Of a stretch of DNA of 7,464 bases, positions 1-6,448 are shown piece by piece. The translations under genes were made by a program, and so were the position numbers. This DNA is from an uncultured Bacilli bacterium (GTDB taxonomy: Bacteria > Bacillota_I > Bacilli_A > RF39 > UBA660). The stretch is taken from assembly GCA_948687865.1 (NCBI GenBank), contig CAPQQE010000035.1, forward strand, positions 4,604 to 12,067, in the 5' to 3' direction. How positions within the stretch are numbered: the stretch's first letter is position 1; each line of letters begins with the position of its first letter. Under the pieces are notes generated by a model, which searched no databases, was not told the DNA's origin, and saw only the letters and a program-made list of their open reading frames with translations.

Positions 1-2009
1 AAGATAATACAGTAGATGTAATAGATTTTAAATATTCTAATAATATAGAAAATTATATAAATTATATAAATGAAACTTCAACATTTATGAATACTATGAA
101 AGATACAATTGATGAAGTTATAAAATGTATTAATACTAAAGTTAGTTTCTCTGGTGGAGGAGTTCTTGGGGCATTCTTTATTTCAATATTTTATATTTTA
201 CTTGGAAGAACGGGAAGTATAATAGTTATAGGTGTATTAATGTTAATAGGAGTTATTTTAGTTGCTGATCTATCAATAGGTGAAGGAATATCAAAACTAA
301 GAGATAAATTAAGAAGAGAAAAAGAGGATAACGATGAAGATGATGAATATGAATATGAAGAAGATGAAGAAGAAATAGTAAAACATAAAATAAATAAAAG
401 AGAAGAAAAGGAAAAAATAAAACTTGCTAAAGCAAAAAGACTTTCTTATGAAGAAGATGCATTGTTTGAAGACGCAATGTTTAAGGAAACGATTGAACCT
501 GTAATAGAAAAACAAGAGGTATCTCCTGCATCTAATAAGTATCTAGACTATATATTACCTGATATAAGTATATTAGAGGCATCTGATGGTTCATCTAAAA
601 AGAAAAATCAACAAAAAAATGAAGCAGCAATAATAGACAATGCTAAGAGGCTAGACGGAGTCCTTAGAGATTTTGGAATAACAGCAAAAGTTAAAACAGC
701 TCATGTAGGACCATCAATTACTCAATATGAATTAGAAGTAAAATCAGGAACTAAAATAAGTAAAATAAAGGCATTAAGTAGTGAAATAGCACTTGCTCTT
801 GCAGCAACTGACGTAAGAATACAAGCTCCTATTCCAGGAAAAAGTACAGTAGGTATTGAACTTCCTAATAAGATTTCAACAGGAGTGTCATTCTATGAAA
901 TGATGGAAGAATTAATAAAGGAAAACTCAGATAATAAGTTAAGAGTAGCACTTGGTAAAGATATAATGGGTAGACCTATATTTATGGATATTAATAAAAC
1001 ACCACATCTTTTAATCGCAGGTTCAACAGGATCAGGAAAATCAGTATGTGTAAATTGTATAATTAGTTCAATACTTATGAGAGCAAAACCAGATGAGGTT
1101 AAGTTAATAATGGTAGATCCAAAAAAAGTTGAACTTAGCATGTATAATTGTATTCCACATTTGCTTATGCCAGTTATAACTGATCCTAAAAAAGCATCTG
1201 CTGCACTTCAAAAAGTAGTAGATGAAATGGAAAAAAGATATGAGTTATTCAGTGATAGTAAGACTAAAAATATAGAAGGATATAATTCTAAACTAAGAGC
1301 GCAAAATGAATTATTACCAGTAGAATCTCAAAAACCATTACTTCCATATATGGTAGTATTAATAGATGAACTTGCAGATCTTATGTTAGTCGCATCAAAA
1401 GAAGTAGAGCAATCAATAATGAGAATTACTCAAATGGCAAGAGCTGCTGGTATACATTTAATTGTAGCAACTCAAAGACCATCAACAGATGTAATAACTG
1501 GTGTTGTAAAAGCAAATATTCCATCTCGTATATCATTTGCAGTTTCATCACAAATAGATTCAAGAACAATATTAGATCATCCAGGAGCAGAAAAATTATT
1601 AGGTAAAGGTGATATGCTTTATTCCCCTATGGGATCAACTGCGCCAACTAGAATACAAGGTGCATTTATATCTGAAGAAGATGTTGAGAAAATTGCTAAT
1701 AAAACAATTGAGCAACAAAAAGCTGTATATGATGAAAATTTTATGAAATTAGATGAAATAGGTTCTAAAAATGTAATAGATAAAAATGATGTTGATAATG
1801 ATGATCCACTTTATAATGATATAGTTGAATATGTAATTTCAGCTGGGAAGGTAAGTGCATCATTCCTTCAAAGAAAGTATAGACTTGGATATAATAGGGC
1901 AGCTAGAATAATAGATTTACTAGAAGAAAGAGGTGTAATAGGGCCTGCTAATGGTTCTAAACCAAGAGAGGTTTTAATAGAAAGTGATGAAGATGAATTA
2001 GAAGAATAA
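1..2009 (+). CDS. ftsK: DNA translocase FtsK/SpoIIIE, partial at 5' end
   Basis: This is a membrane-anchored hexameric ATPase that pumps double-stranded DNA through the division septum. The frame is open to the left edge (first full codon at 3, no stop before the Met at 87), so the true start and the first membrane segments lie upstream. Counting from the Met at 87, two hydrophobic segments (about 24-40 and 43-62) match the end of the usual four-helix anchor. A short charged linker follows, acidic at 80-96 and Lys/Glu-rich at 99-118. Next are the alpha domain (about 155-275) and the RecA-like beta domain, with Walker A GSTGSGKS at 312-319, Walker B VVLIDE at 423-428 and the ATQRPSTDVITG block at 461-472. 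A C-terminal winged-helix gamma domain (about 574-630, GYNRAARIIDLLEERG) reads orienting DNA octamers. All key motifs are intact. FtsK and SpoIIIE cannot be told apart from this sequence. The family call is very secure; Met87 is unlikely to be the start. Confidence 0.97.
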   Translation, partial: DNTVDVIDFKYSNNIENYINYINETSTFMNTMKDTIDEVIKCINTKVSFSGGGVLGAFFISIFYILLGRTGSIIVIGVLMLIGVILVADLSIGEGISKLRDKLRREKEDNDEDDEYEYEEDEEEIVKHKINKREEKEKIKLAKAKRLSYEEDALFEDAMFKETIEPVIEKQEVSPASNKYLDYILPDISILEASDGSSKKKNQQKNEAAIIDNAKRLDGVLRDFGITAKVKTAHVGPSITQYELEVKSGTKISKIKALSSEIALALAATDVRIQAPIPGKSTVGIELPNKISTGVSFYEMMEELIKENSDNKLRVALGKDIMGRPIFMDINKTPHLLIAGSTGSGKSVCVNCIISSILMRAKPDEVKLIMVDPKKVELSMYNCIPHLLMPVITDPKKASAALQKVVDEMEKRYELFSDSKTKNIEGYNSKLRAQNELLPVESQKPLLPYMVVLIDELADLMLVASKEVEQSIMRITQMARAAGIHLIVATQRPSTDVITGVVKANIPSRISFAVSSQIDSRTILDHPGAEKLLGKGDMLYSPMGSTAPTRIQGAFISEEDVEKIANKTIEQQKAVYDENFMKLDEIGSKNVIDKNDVDNDDPLYNDIVEYVISAGKVSASFLQRKYRLGYNRAARIIDLLEERGVIGPANGSKPREVLIESDEDELEE

Positions 2010-2029
2010 ATTTATTTTTATAATAATAT

Positions 2030-2034
2030 AGGGG
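2030..2034 (+). promoter_or_regulatory. Ribosome binding site of the 53-aa gene
   Basis: AGGGG at 2030-2034, continuing as AGGGGAAA, lies six bases before the ATG at 2041. It is the only G-rich stretch in this AT-rich gap and is the main sign that the short reading frame is translated. Confidence 0.6.
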
Positions 2035-2040
2035 AAATAT

Positions 2041-2202
2041 ATGAAGAAAGAACAAATGAAGAAAATATATAATAAATTAATAAAACTTCAAGAAAAAGAA
2101 AACGATATAATGATTAGGCAAAATGAAAGAGAAAAAGGAAAATCTTGTTTTGATACAGCAATGATAGGCTCAAAGATTTTTAGAAAAGCACTTAAAAAGT
2201 AG
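2041..2202 (+). CDS. Hypothetical small basic protein, 53 aa
   Basis: I do not recognise this protein. It starts with ATG 32 bases after the ftsK stop, is preceded by AGGGG at a good distance, runs 53 codons and ends in TAG. The product begins MKKEQMKKIYNKLIKLQEKE. It has 13 Lys and 3 Arg against 7 acidic residues, so it is strongly basic. Residues 1-34 are charged and look helical, possibly a short coiled coil. The remainder, with one Cys at 36 and a hydrophobic patch FDTAMIGSKIF at 37-47, ends in a basic tail. There is no signal peptide or membrane segment. It is probably cotranscribed with ftsK and closed off by the hairpin overlapping its stop. It could be a nucleic-acid-binding or accessory protein, but that is a guess from charge alone. 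Confidence 0.7.
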   Translation: MKKEQMKKIYNKLIKLQEKENDIMIRQNEREKGKSCFDTAMIGSKIFRKALKK

Positions 2203-2225
2203 ATTTTGCATGATTTACTTTTTTT
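2194..2225 (+). terminator. AT-rich rho-independent terminator-like hairpin
   Basis: AAAAAGTA at 2194-2201 pairs perfectly with TACTTTTT at 2216-2223. Four more pairs, two of them G-U, can extend the stem inward to 2205/2212 around a six-base loop TTGCAT. The right arm is part of a run of seven T (2219-2225). There is only one G-C pair, so the stem is weak, although A-tract/U-tract stems of this kind occur in AT-rich genomes. It would end the ftsK and small-protein transcript just after the TAG stop, which lies inside the left arm. Confidence 0.4.
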
Positions 2226-2236
2226 AGTGATATATT
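2206..2236 (+). promoter_or_regulatory. Putative promoter of the deoD-ymfFH-ABC unit
   Basis: An extended -10, TG-A-TATATT, spans 2228-2236 and matches TATAAT at five of six places. A poor -35 candidate, TTGCAT at 2206-2211, lies 19 bases upstream. Predicted transcription would begin near 2243, just ahead of the deoD ribosome binding site. This is the only gap after ftsK that shows both a terminator-like and a promoter-like signal. AT-rich DNA gives -10 look-alikes by chance, so confidence is limited. Confidence 0.4.
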
Positions 2237-2245
2237 AATAATGGT

Positions 2246-2252
2246 AGGTGAT
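2246..2252 (+). promoter_or_regulatory. Ribosome binding site that sets the deoD start
   Basis: AGGTGAT at 2246-2252 complements the 3' end of 16S rRNA and serves the ATG at 2256. It lies downstream of the in-frame ATG at 2241, so it cannot serve that codon, which has no comparable site of its own. Confidence 0.7.
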
Positions 2253-2255
2253 AAT

Positions 2256-2972
2256 ATGGCAACAGCCCATAATAATGCAAATAAAGGTGATATTGCTAAG
2301 ACTGTAATTATGTCTGGAGATTCACTTAGAGTTAAAGCAATCGCAGAAAAGTATTTAGATAATATAAAATTGGTAAATGATATAAGAAATATTTATGCAT
2401 ATACTGGAACATATAAGGGAAAAGAAATAACTATTATGGCACATGGTATGGGTAATCCTAGCATGGGAATATATTCATATGAGTTATATAAATTTTATGA
2501 TGTAGATAAAATAATAAGACTTGGATCTTGTGGATCATATGTTGAAGATATCAATTTACTTGATATTATTCTTGTTGAAAATAGTTATACTGAAAGTAAT
2601 TTTTCCTACACATTTAATAATGAAAAAGTAAACTTAGTATCAGGTTCTAAAAAAATTAATAAAAAGATAGAGGATATTGCAAAAAAAGAGAGTATAAATA
2701 TAATAAAGGGTAATGTATGTACGACAGATTGCTTTGATTCTTATATGATTAACTTAAATAAATTTTTAGGTAGAATACCAAAAGATTTGAATATAGTAGC
2801 ATCAGAAATGGAATCTTTCGCATTATTTTATACTGCAAAAGTTTTAAAGAAAGAAGCTGCATGTATTTTAACTGTTGTTGATTCACTTTATAAAAAACAA
2901 CAATTAAGTGCAGAAGAAAGACAAAATTCTGTAGATCAAATGACTATTCTTGCCCTTGAAAGTATATTATAA
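2256..2972 (+). CDS. deoD: Purine nucleoside phosphorylase, DeoD type
   Basis: It cleaves purine (deoxy)ribonucleosides with phosphate to free base and (deoxy)ribose 1-phosphate in cytosolic purine salvage; the family forms hexamers. The 238-residue product has almost the same length as E. coli DeoD (239) and aligns with it from the first residue (MATAHNNANKGD against MATPHINAEMGD). This and the AGGTGAT site favour the start at 2256 over the in-frame ATG at 2241. Expected active-site residues are present: H5, G21, R25, R44 in the phosphate and subunit-interface region, the RLGSCG block with R88 and S91, F160, E184-M185-E186, catalytic D209 and R222. Differences from E. coli are Ser203 replaced by V208, MPGDP read as MSGDS, and a few extra residues near 164-180. 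It is probably active and is the first gene of the second operon, 38 bases before ymfF. Confidence 0.93.
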   Translation: MATAHNNANKGDIAKTVIMSGDSLRVKAIAEKYLDNIKLVNDIRNIYAYTGTYKGKEITIMAHGMGNPSMGIYSYELYKFYDVDKIIRLGSCGSYVEDINLLDIILVENSYTESNFSYTFNNEKVNLVSGSKKINKKIEDIAKKESINIIKGNVCTTDCFDSYMINLNKFLGRIPKDLNIVASEMESFALFYTAKVLKKEAACILTVVDSLYKKQQLSAEERQNSVDQMTILALESIL

Positions 2973-2992
2973 ATAGTATTTGTTGATACTAT
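2973..2992 (+). repeat. Perfect 7-bp inverted repeat in the deoD-ymfF gap
   Basis: ATAGTAT at 2973-2979 and ATACTAT at 2986-2992 form a perfect seven-pair hairpin around the loop TTGTTG, starting right after the deoD stop. The bases that follow are AAAGAAGG, not a T-run, so it is not a normal terminator. It sits five bases before the ymfF ribosome binding site AAGGAG (2997-3002). It could be an mRNA processing or stability element, or a small operator, or chance. Confidence 0.35.
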
Positions 2993-3010
2993 AAAGAAGG
3001 AGAATAAATT

Positions 3011-4279
3011 ATGGAATATAAAAAATATGAATATGATAATTATACAGTACATTTTTTTAATACTAACAAATTTAAAAGTATAATGATTTCACTAATACTA
3101 ATGGATGAATTTACAAAAGAATCATTAACTAAAAGTGCATTATTAAGAAGATTATTAACAAGTACTAATTCAAAATTTAAAACTGAAACTGAAATGATAA
3201 GAAATTCTTATGATTTATATAACTCATTTGTTGGAATAGAAAATATACTTCATAATAATGTTATAACAACAGATTTTTTTATGGAATTTTTAGAAGATAA
3301 ATATTCAGAGACTGGTTTATTAGAAAAGGCACTCGATCATTACTTTAATACAATATTTATGCCAAATATAGAAAATGGACGTTTTGAGAGTAATAATTTT
3401 AAATTAGCTAAAAAATCTCTTCAAGATGTATATGATGCGATAAAAGATAATAAAGATAGATATGCAACTTTAATGGCTTATGAAATGCTTGACGAAGAAT
3501 ATCTAAGATATCCAACAATAGGTTATAAAGAATATTTACCTAATTTAGATGAAGAAAATATGTATGAATTTTATAAAGAATTATTTAAAAAATCAAATGC
3601 TAACATATTTGTAATGGGTAATTTTGATAATGAAAAGGTATTAGATATAATCAATAAAAGAGTAGATGGTAAATTTACAAATAATATTAATAAATATAAA
3701 AATAATAATTTTGAAGATGTAAGAGAAGTAAAAGAAAAAATAGAAAAAGATACAACAAATCAATCAAAACTCTTAATGTTATTTAAATTAGTAGATATTA
3801 CAGATAGAGAAAGAAATGTAGTATTGCCTATATTTAATAGGATATTTGGTCTAGGAGCAGATTCTAAATTATTTACTAATGTTAGAGAGAAAAAATCACT
3901 TGCGTATGTAATAAGATCAGCTGTAAGTAGAGAAGATAATATATTGTCTGTATTTGCAGGAATAAGTAATGACAGTAAAGAAGAAGTAGTAGAAGCAGTA
4001 AAAGAAGAACTTCAGAATATGCAAAATGGAAAAATATCAGATACAGAATTTAGTAATGCTATAATATCTAGAAAATCAATGTTAAATAGTTTTCTTGATG
4101 AAAATACATCAATATTTTATTCAAAAATAAGTTCTATATTGGTTGATAATGATGATATAGAAGAAAGATTAAATAAATTAGATAGTGTTACTATAGATGA
4201 AGTAGTAAATTTATCTAAAAAAATAAATTTAAATATAGTATATATGCTAGAAGGGATAAATGAAGATGAAGAAAATTAA
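3011..4279 (+). CDS. ymfF: M16 peptidase-like protein, YmfF type (no zinc site)
   Basis: This 422-residue protein has the two-domain M16 (pitrilysin-like) layout and a length close to B. subtilis YmfF. The zinc motif HxxEH is absent: the matching region near residues 41-52 reads KSALLRRLLTST. The second-domain motif that binds substrate is well kept, GLGADSKLFTNVREKKSLAY at 280-299, with R292 and Y299 as the R/Y pair. By analogy with split M16 enzymes, it should be the non-catalytic partner of the protein encoded next, completing one active site as a heterodimer in the cytoplasm. There is no signal peptide. AAGGAG at 2997-3002 lies eight bases before the ATG. Its last 20 bases overlap the next gene, which suggests coupled translation. 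The physiological substrate is unknown; processing of a secreted or signalling peptide is a possibility, not something the sequence shows. Confidence 0.88.
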   Translation: MEYKKYEYDNYTVHFFNTNKFKSIMISLILMDEFTKESLTKSALLRRLLTSTNSKFKTETEMIRNSYDLYNSFVGIENILHNNVITTDFFMEFLEDKYSETGLLEKALDHYFNTIFMPNIENGRFESNNFKLAKKSLQDVYDAIKDNKDRYATLMAYEMLDEEYLRYPTIGYKEYLPNLDEENMYEFYKELFKKSNANIFVMGNFDNEKVLDIINKRVDGKFTNNINKYKNNNFEDVREVKEKIEKDTTNQSKLLMLFKLVDITDRERNVVLPIFNRIFGLGADSKLFTNVREKKSLAYVIRSAVSREDNILSVFAGISNDSKEEVVEAVKEELQNMQNGKISDTEFSNAIISRKSMLNSFLDENTSIFYSKISSILVDNDDIEERLNKLDSVTIDEVVNLSKKINLNIVYMLEGINEDEEN

Positions 4280-5549
4280 TTTAGAAGGATTAGAAGAAAC
4301 TGTAACATATGAAAAATCAGATAATGGTCTTGACATTTATGTATATAAAAATAAAGATTTTCACTCATATTATGCATATTTTATTACTAATTATGGTGCA
4401 TTAAATAATGAATTTATACCTATTAATGAATCAGATTATCAAAAATTCCCTGATGGAATTGCTCATTTTTTAGAACATAAGATGTTTGAAAAAGACAGTG
4501 GTAATGTAATGCAGAAGTTTCCATTAATAGGAGGGTCAACAAATGCATTTACAAGTTATACACATACAGCATATCAAGTATCAGGCAGTGAAAACTTTTA
4601 TAAAAATTTAGAATTATTATTAAATTTTGTACAAGAACCATATTTTACAGATGAAAATGTAGAAAAAGAAAAAGGAATAATTAAACAAGAATTATTTATG
4701 GGAAAAGATAAACCTTATAGAGAATTTCATCTTCAACAATTAAGAAATCTTTTTGTAAATTTAAGATATGGTGTAGAGATAGTAGGGGAAGAAAATGATA
4801 TAGATTCAATTACAAAAGAAGATTTATATAAATGTTATAATACATTTTATAACCCAAGTAATATGTGTATAATTGTAATAACAAATGAAGAAGAAGAAAA
4901 AGTAATTAAGTTTATAAGAGATAATCAATCATCAAAAAAAATAGAACCAAATAATAAAATACAAATAAAAGAAATAAATGAACCTGATAAAGTAAAAAAA
5001 GAATATGAAGTTATATACAAAGACGTATCAAAAGGTGAATTATCATATTCATTTAAGATCAATTCTAAAGATTATGATACAAGTATTCATAAATTAGAAT
5101 TATATCTTTATATATTATTTCAAATTAATTTTGGAAAATTAACAGGTTTTGGACTAAAACTAAAAGAAAAAGGATTAATAAATGGAAATATTGGTATAGG
5201 TGATACTATATATAATAATCATATTGTAGTAACAATAAATATGTCTACAGATTATCCAGAAGAGATAATTAAAATATTAGATGAAAAGATAAATAATCTT
5301 ACACTAAATGAAGAATATTTTAATATGATAAAAAAATCAATGATATCAAATTTTGTATATTATTTTACTGAAGTATCTTCAATAATGGATTATTTATATA
5401 GTAGCTATGTTAATAATAAAGAAATAGTTTCAAATGGTTTTATGGATTATAGAGAATTATCATTTAATGAATTAAATGATATCTATAAAAAGACAAAATT
5501 AGAAAATAAGAGTATAATAGTAATGAAACCATTAAAGAGCAAGGAGTAA
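4260..5549 (+). CDS. ymfH: M16 zinc metallopeptidase, YmfH type
   Basis: This is the catalytic partner of the M16 pair. The inverted zinc motif H69-F-L-E72-H73 is present; H69 and H73 bind zinc and E72 is the general base. E144 in E137-KGIIKQ-E144 is the expected third ligand. GGSTNAFTSYTHTAYQ at 91-106 is the usual substrate-edge strand. The second domain (about 235-429) lacks a clear R/Y motif, complementing YmfF. Length (429) fits the family. The start overlaps ymfF by 20 bases. AAGGGAT at 4251-4257 is close to the ATG at 4260, and an alternative ATG at 4266 (MKKINLEG) is equally well spaced, so the start is uncertain by two codons. There is no signal peptide, so the protein is predicted cytoplasmic. 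The stop is two bases before the ABC ATPase gene, and that gene's AAGGAG site lies inside the end of ymfH. Confidence 0.93.
   Translation: MKMKKINLEGLEETVTYEKSDNGLDIYVYKNKDFHSYYAYFITNYGALNNEFIPINESDYQKFPDGIAHFLEHKMFEKDSGNVMQKFPLIGGSTNAFTSYTHTAYQVSGSENFYKNLELLLNFVQEPYFTDENVEKEKGIIKQELFMGKDKPYREFHLQQLRNLFVNLRYGVEIVGEENDIDSITKEDLYKCYNTFYNPSNMCIIVITNEEEEKVIKFIRDNQSSKKIEPNNKIQIKEINEPDKVKKEYEVIYKDVSKGELSYSFKINSKDYDTSIHKLELYLYILFQINFGKLTGFGLKLKEKGLINGNIGIGDTIYNNHIVVTINMSTDYPEEIIKILDEKINNLTLNEEYFNMIKKSMISNFVYYFTEVSSIMDYLYSSYVNNKEIVSNGFMDYRELSFNELNDIYKKTKLENKSIIVMKPLKSKE
5541..5546 (+). promoter_or_regulatory. Ribosome binding site of the ABC ATPase, inside ymfH
   Basis: AAGGAG at 5541-5546 is formed by the last sense codons of ymfH, five bases before the ATG at 5552. 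Translation of the ATPase is therefore probably tied to ymfH, which supports one transcript. Confidence 0.7.
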
Positions 5550-5551
5550 AT

Positions 5552-6448
5552 ATGTTAAAGGTAAAAAATGTAACCAAATATTATGGTGATAATAAAGCTG
5601 TAAATAACTTATCATTTGAAGTAAAAGAAGGAGAAATTTTTGGACTTTTAGGCGCTAATGGTGCTGGTAAGACTACTACATTTAGAATGATTATGAATCT
5701 TATTGATCCAAGTGAAGGAGAAATAACATTAAATGATAAAAAAATTAATTATAATGTTACAGATCAAATAGGTTTTTTAACAGAAGAGAGAAGTTTATTG
5801 TTAAAATTAACTGTTAAAGAATTAATGATTTATTATGGTTCACTTAAATCAATGAAAAAAGAAGATATTATAAATGAACTAAGAATATGGTTAAAAAGAT
5901 TTAAAATAGAAGAATATGAAAATAAAAAAATAAAAGAATTATCAAAAGGAAATAAACAAAAAATACAATTTATTTCATCAATAATTCATAAACCAAAATT
6001 ATTAATATTAGATGAACCATTTAGTGGTCTTGATCCTATAAATGTAGATATGTTTATAGAAGTAATTAATGAATTAAAAGAAAAAGGAACTATAATTATA
6101 TTTTCATCTCATCAAATGAATCATGTTGAGTTATTTTGTGAAAAATTACTTATATTAGATCATGGTAATACAATAATAGAAGGTAATTTAAAAGAAATAA
6201 AGGAAAGCTATGATGAGAGAAAAATACTTATAAAGGCTGATGCATCAAAATCTGAACTTAGCAAGCTAGAAGGTGTTATAAGTACTACTATAAAAGGTGA
6301 TGAAATAGAGTTAAAAATTAAAGATAAAAGTTATGTTAAGTCAATTTTTAAATATATAACTAAATGTAAAAATGTGACAAAGTTTGAAGTAGTAGAATTA
6401 TCACTTCATGAAATATTTACAAAAGAGGTAGGTGTTAATCATGAGTAA
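5552..6448 (+). CDS. ABC exporter ATP-binding protein, YhaQ/NatA-like
   Basis: This cytoplasmic ATPase subunit drives an ABC-2 type exporter. Motifs in order: Walker A G34-ANGAGKT-T42; a Q-loop region GFLTEERS at 74-81, where Glu replaces Gln as is common in this subfamily; signature LSKGNKQ at 130-136; Walker B LLILDEP at 150-156 with catalytic E155; D-loop SGLD at 158-161; and H-loop H187 in FSSHQM. A C-terminal accessory domain of about 90 residues (203-295, DUF4162-like) follows. The total of 298 residues matches B. subtilis YhaQ, as I recall its length, and exceeds NatA. It overlaps the permease gene by eight bases. The family member B. subtilis YhaQP has been linked to sodium efflux; the substrate here cannot be read from sequence. 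All ATPase residues are intact. Confidence 0.93.
   Translation: MLKVKNVTKYYGDNKAVNNLSFEVKEGEIFGLLGANGAGKTTTFRMIMNLIDPSEGEITLNDKKINYNVTDQIGFLTEERSLLLKLTVKELMIYYGSLKSMKKEDIINELRIWLKRFKIEEYENKKIKELSKGNKQKIQFISSIIHKPKLLILDEPFSGLDPINVDMFIEVINELKEKGTIIIFSSHQMNHVELFCEKLLILDHGNTIIEGNLKEIKESYDERKILIKADASKSELSKLEGVISTTIKGDEIELKIKDKSYVKSIFKYITKCKNVTKFEVVELSLHEIFTKEVGVNHE
6430..6434 (+). promoter_or_regulatory. Ribosome binding site of the ABC permease
   Basis: AGGTG at 6430-6434, preceded by another GAGGT at 6425-6429, lies six bases before the ATG at 6441 and inside the ATPase gene. It supports the overlapping start of the permease. Confidence 0.6.

Noticed and set aside
49..66. Tandem 9-base repeat AATTATATA encoding Asn-Tyr-Ile twice
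   Set aside because: It is only two copies of AT-rich sequence inside the FtsK frame, with no sign of a mobile or regulatory role.
309..515. Minus-strand open frame of 68 codons
   Set aside because: It lies fully inside ftsK, opposite the purine-rich linker. Its Phe/Ile-rich product is simply the antisense of Glu/Lys codons, and there is no ribosome binding site.
893..1141. Minus-strand open frame of 82 codons
   Set aside because: It is antisense to the conserved FtsK alpha/beta domains and Walker A region, with no recognisable family.
2019..2024. Perfect TATAAT just before the 53-aa gene
   Set aside because: No -35 or TG extension is present at the right distance, and a perfect -10 is expected by chance in DNA this AT-rich. 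Read-through from ftsK explains expression more simply.
2956..2995. Possible promoter for ymfF (TTGAAA and TATAAA)
   Set aside because: The spacing between the two boxes is far too long, and the short gap after deoD is better explained by an operon.
4250..4257. TAGAAGGG, one base from the SpoIIIE recognition octamer GAGAAGGG
   Set aside because: It is not an exact match, is a single occurrence, and coincides with the ymfH ribosome binding site.
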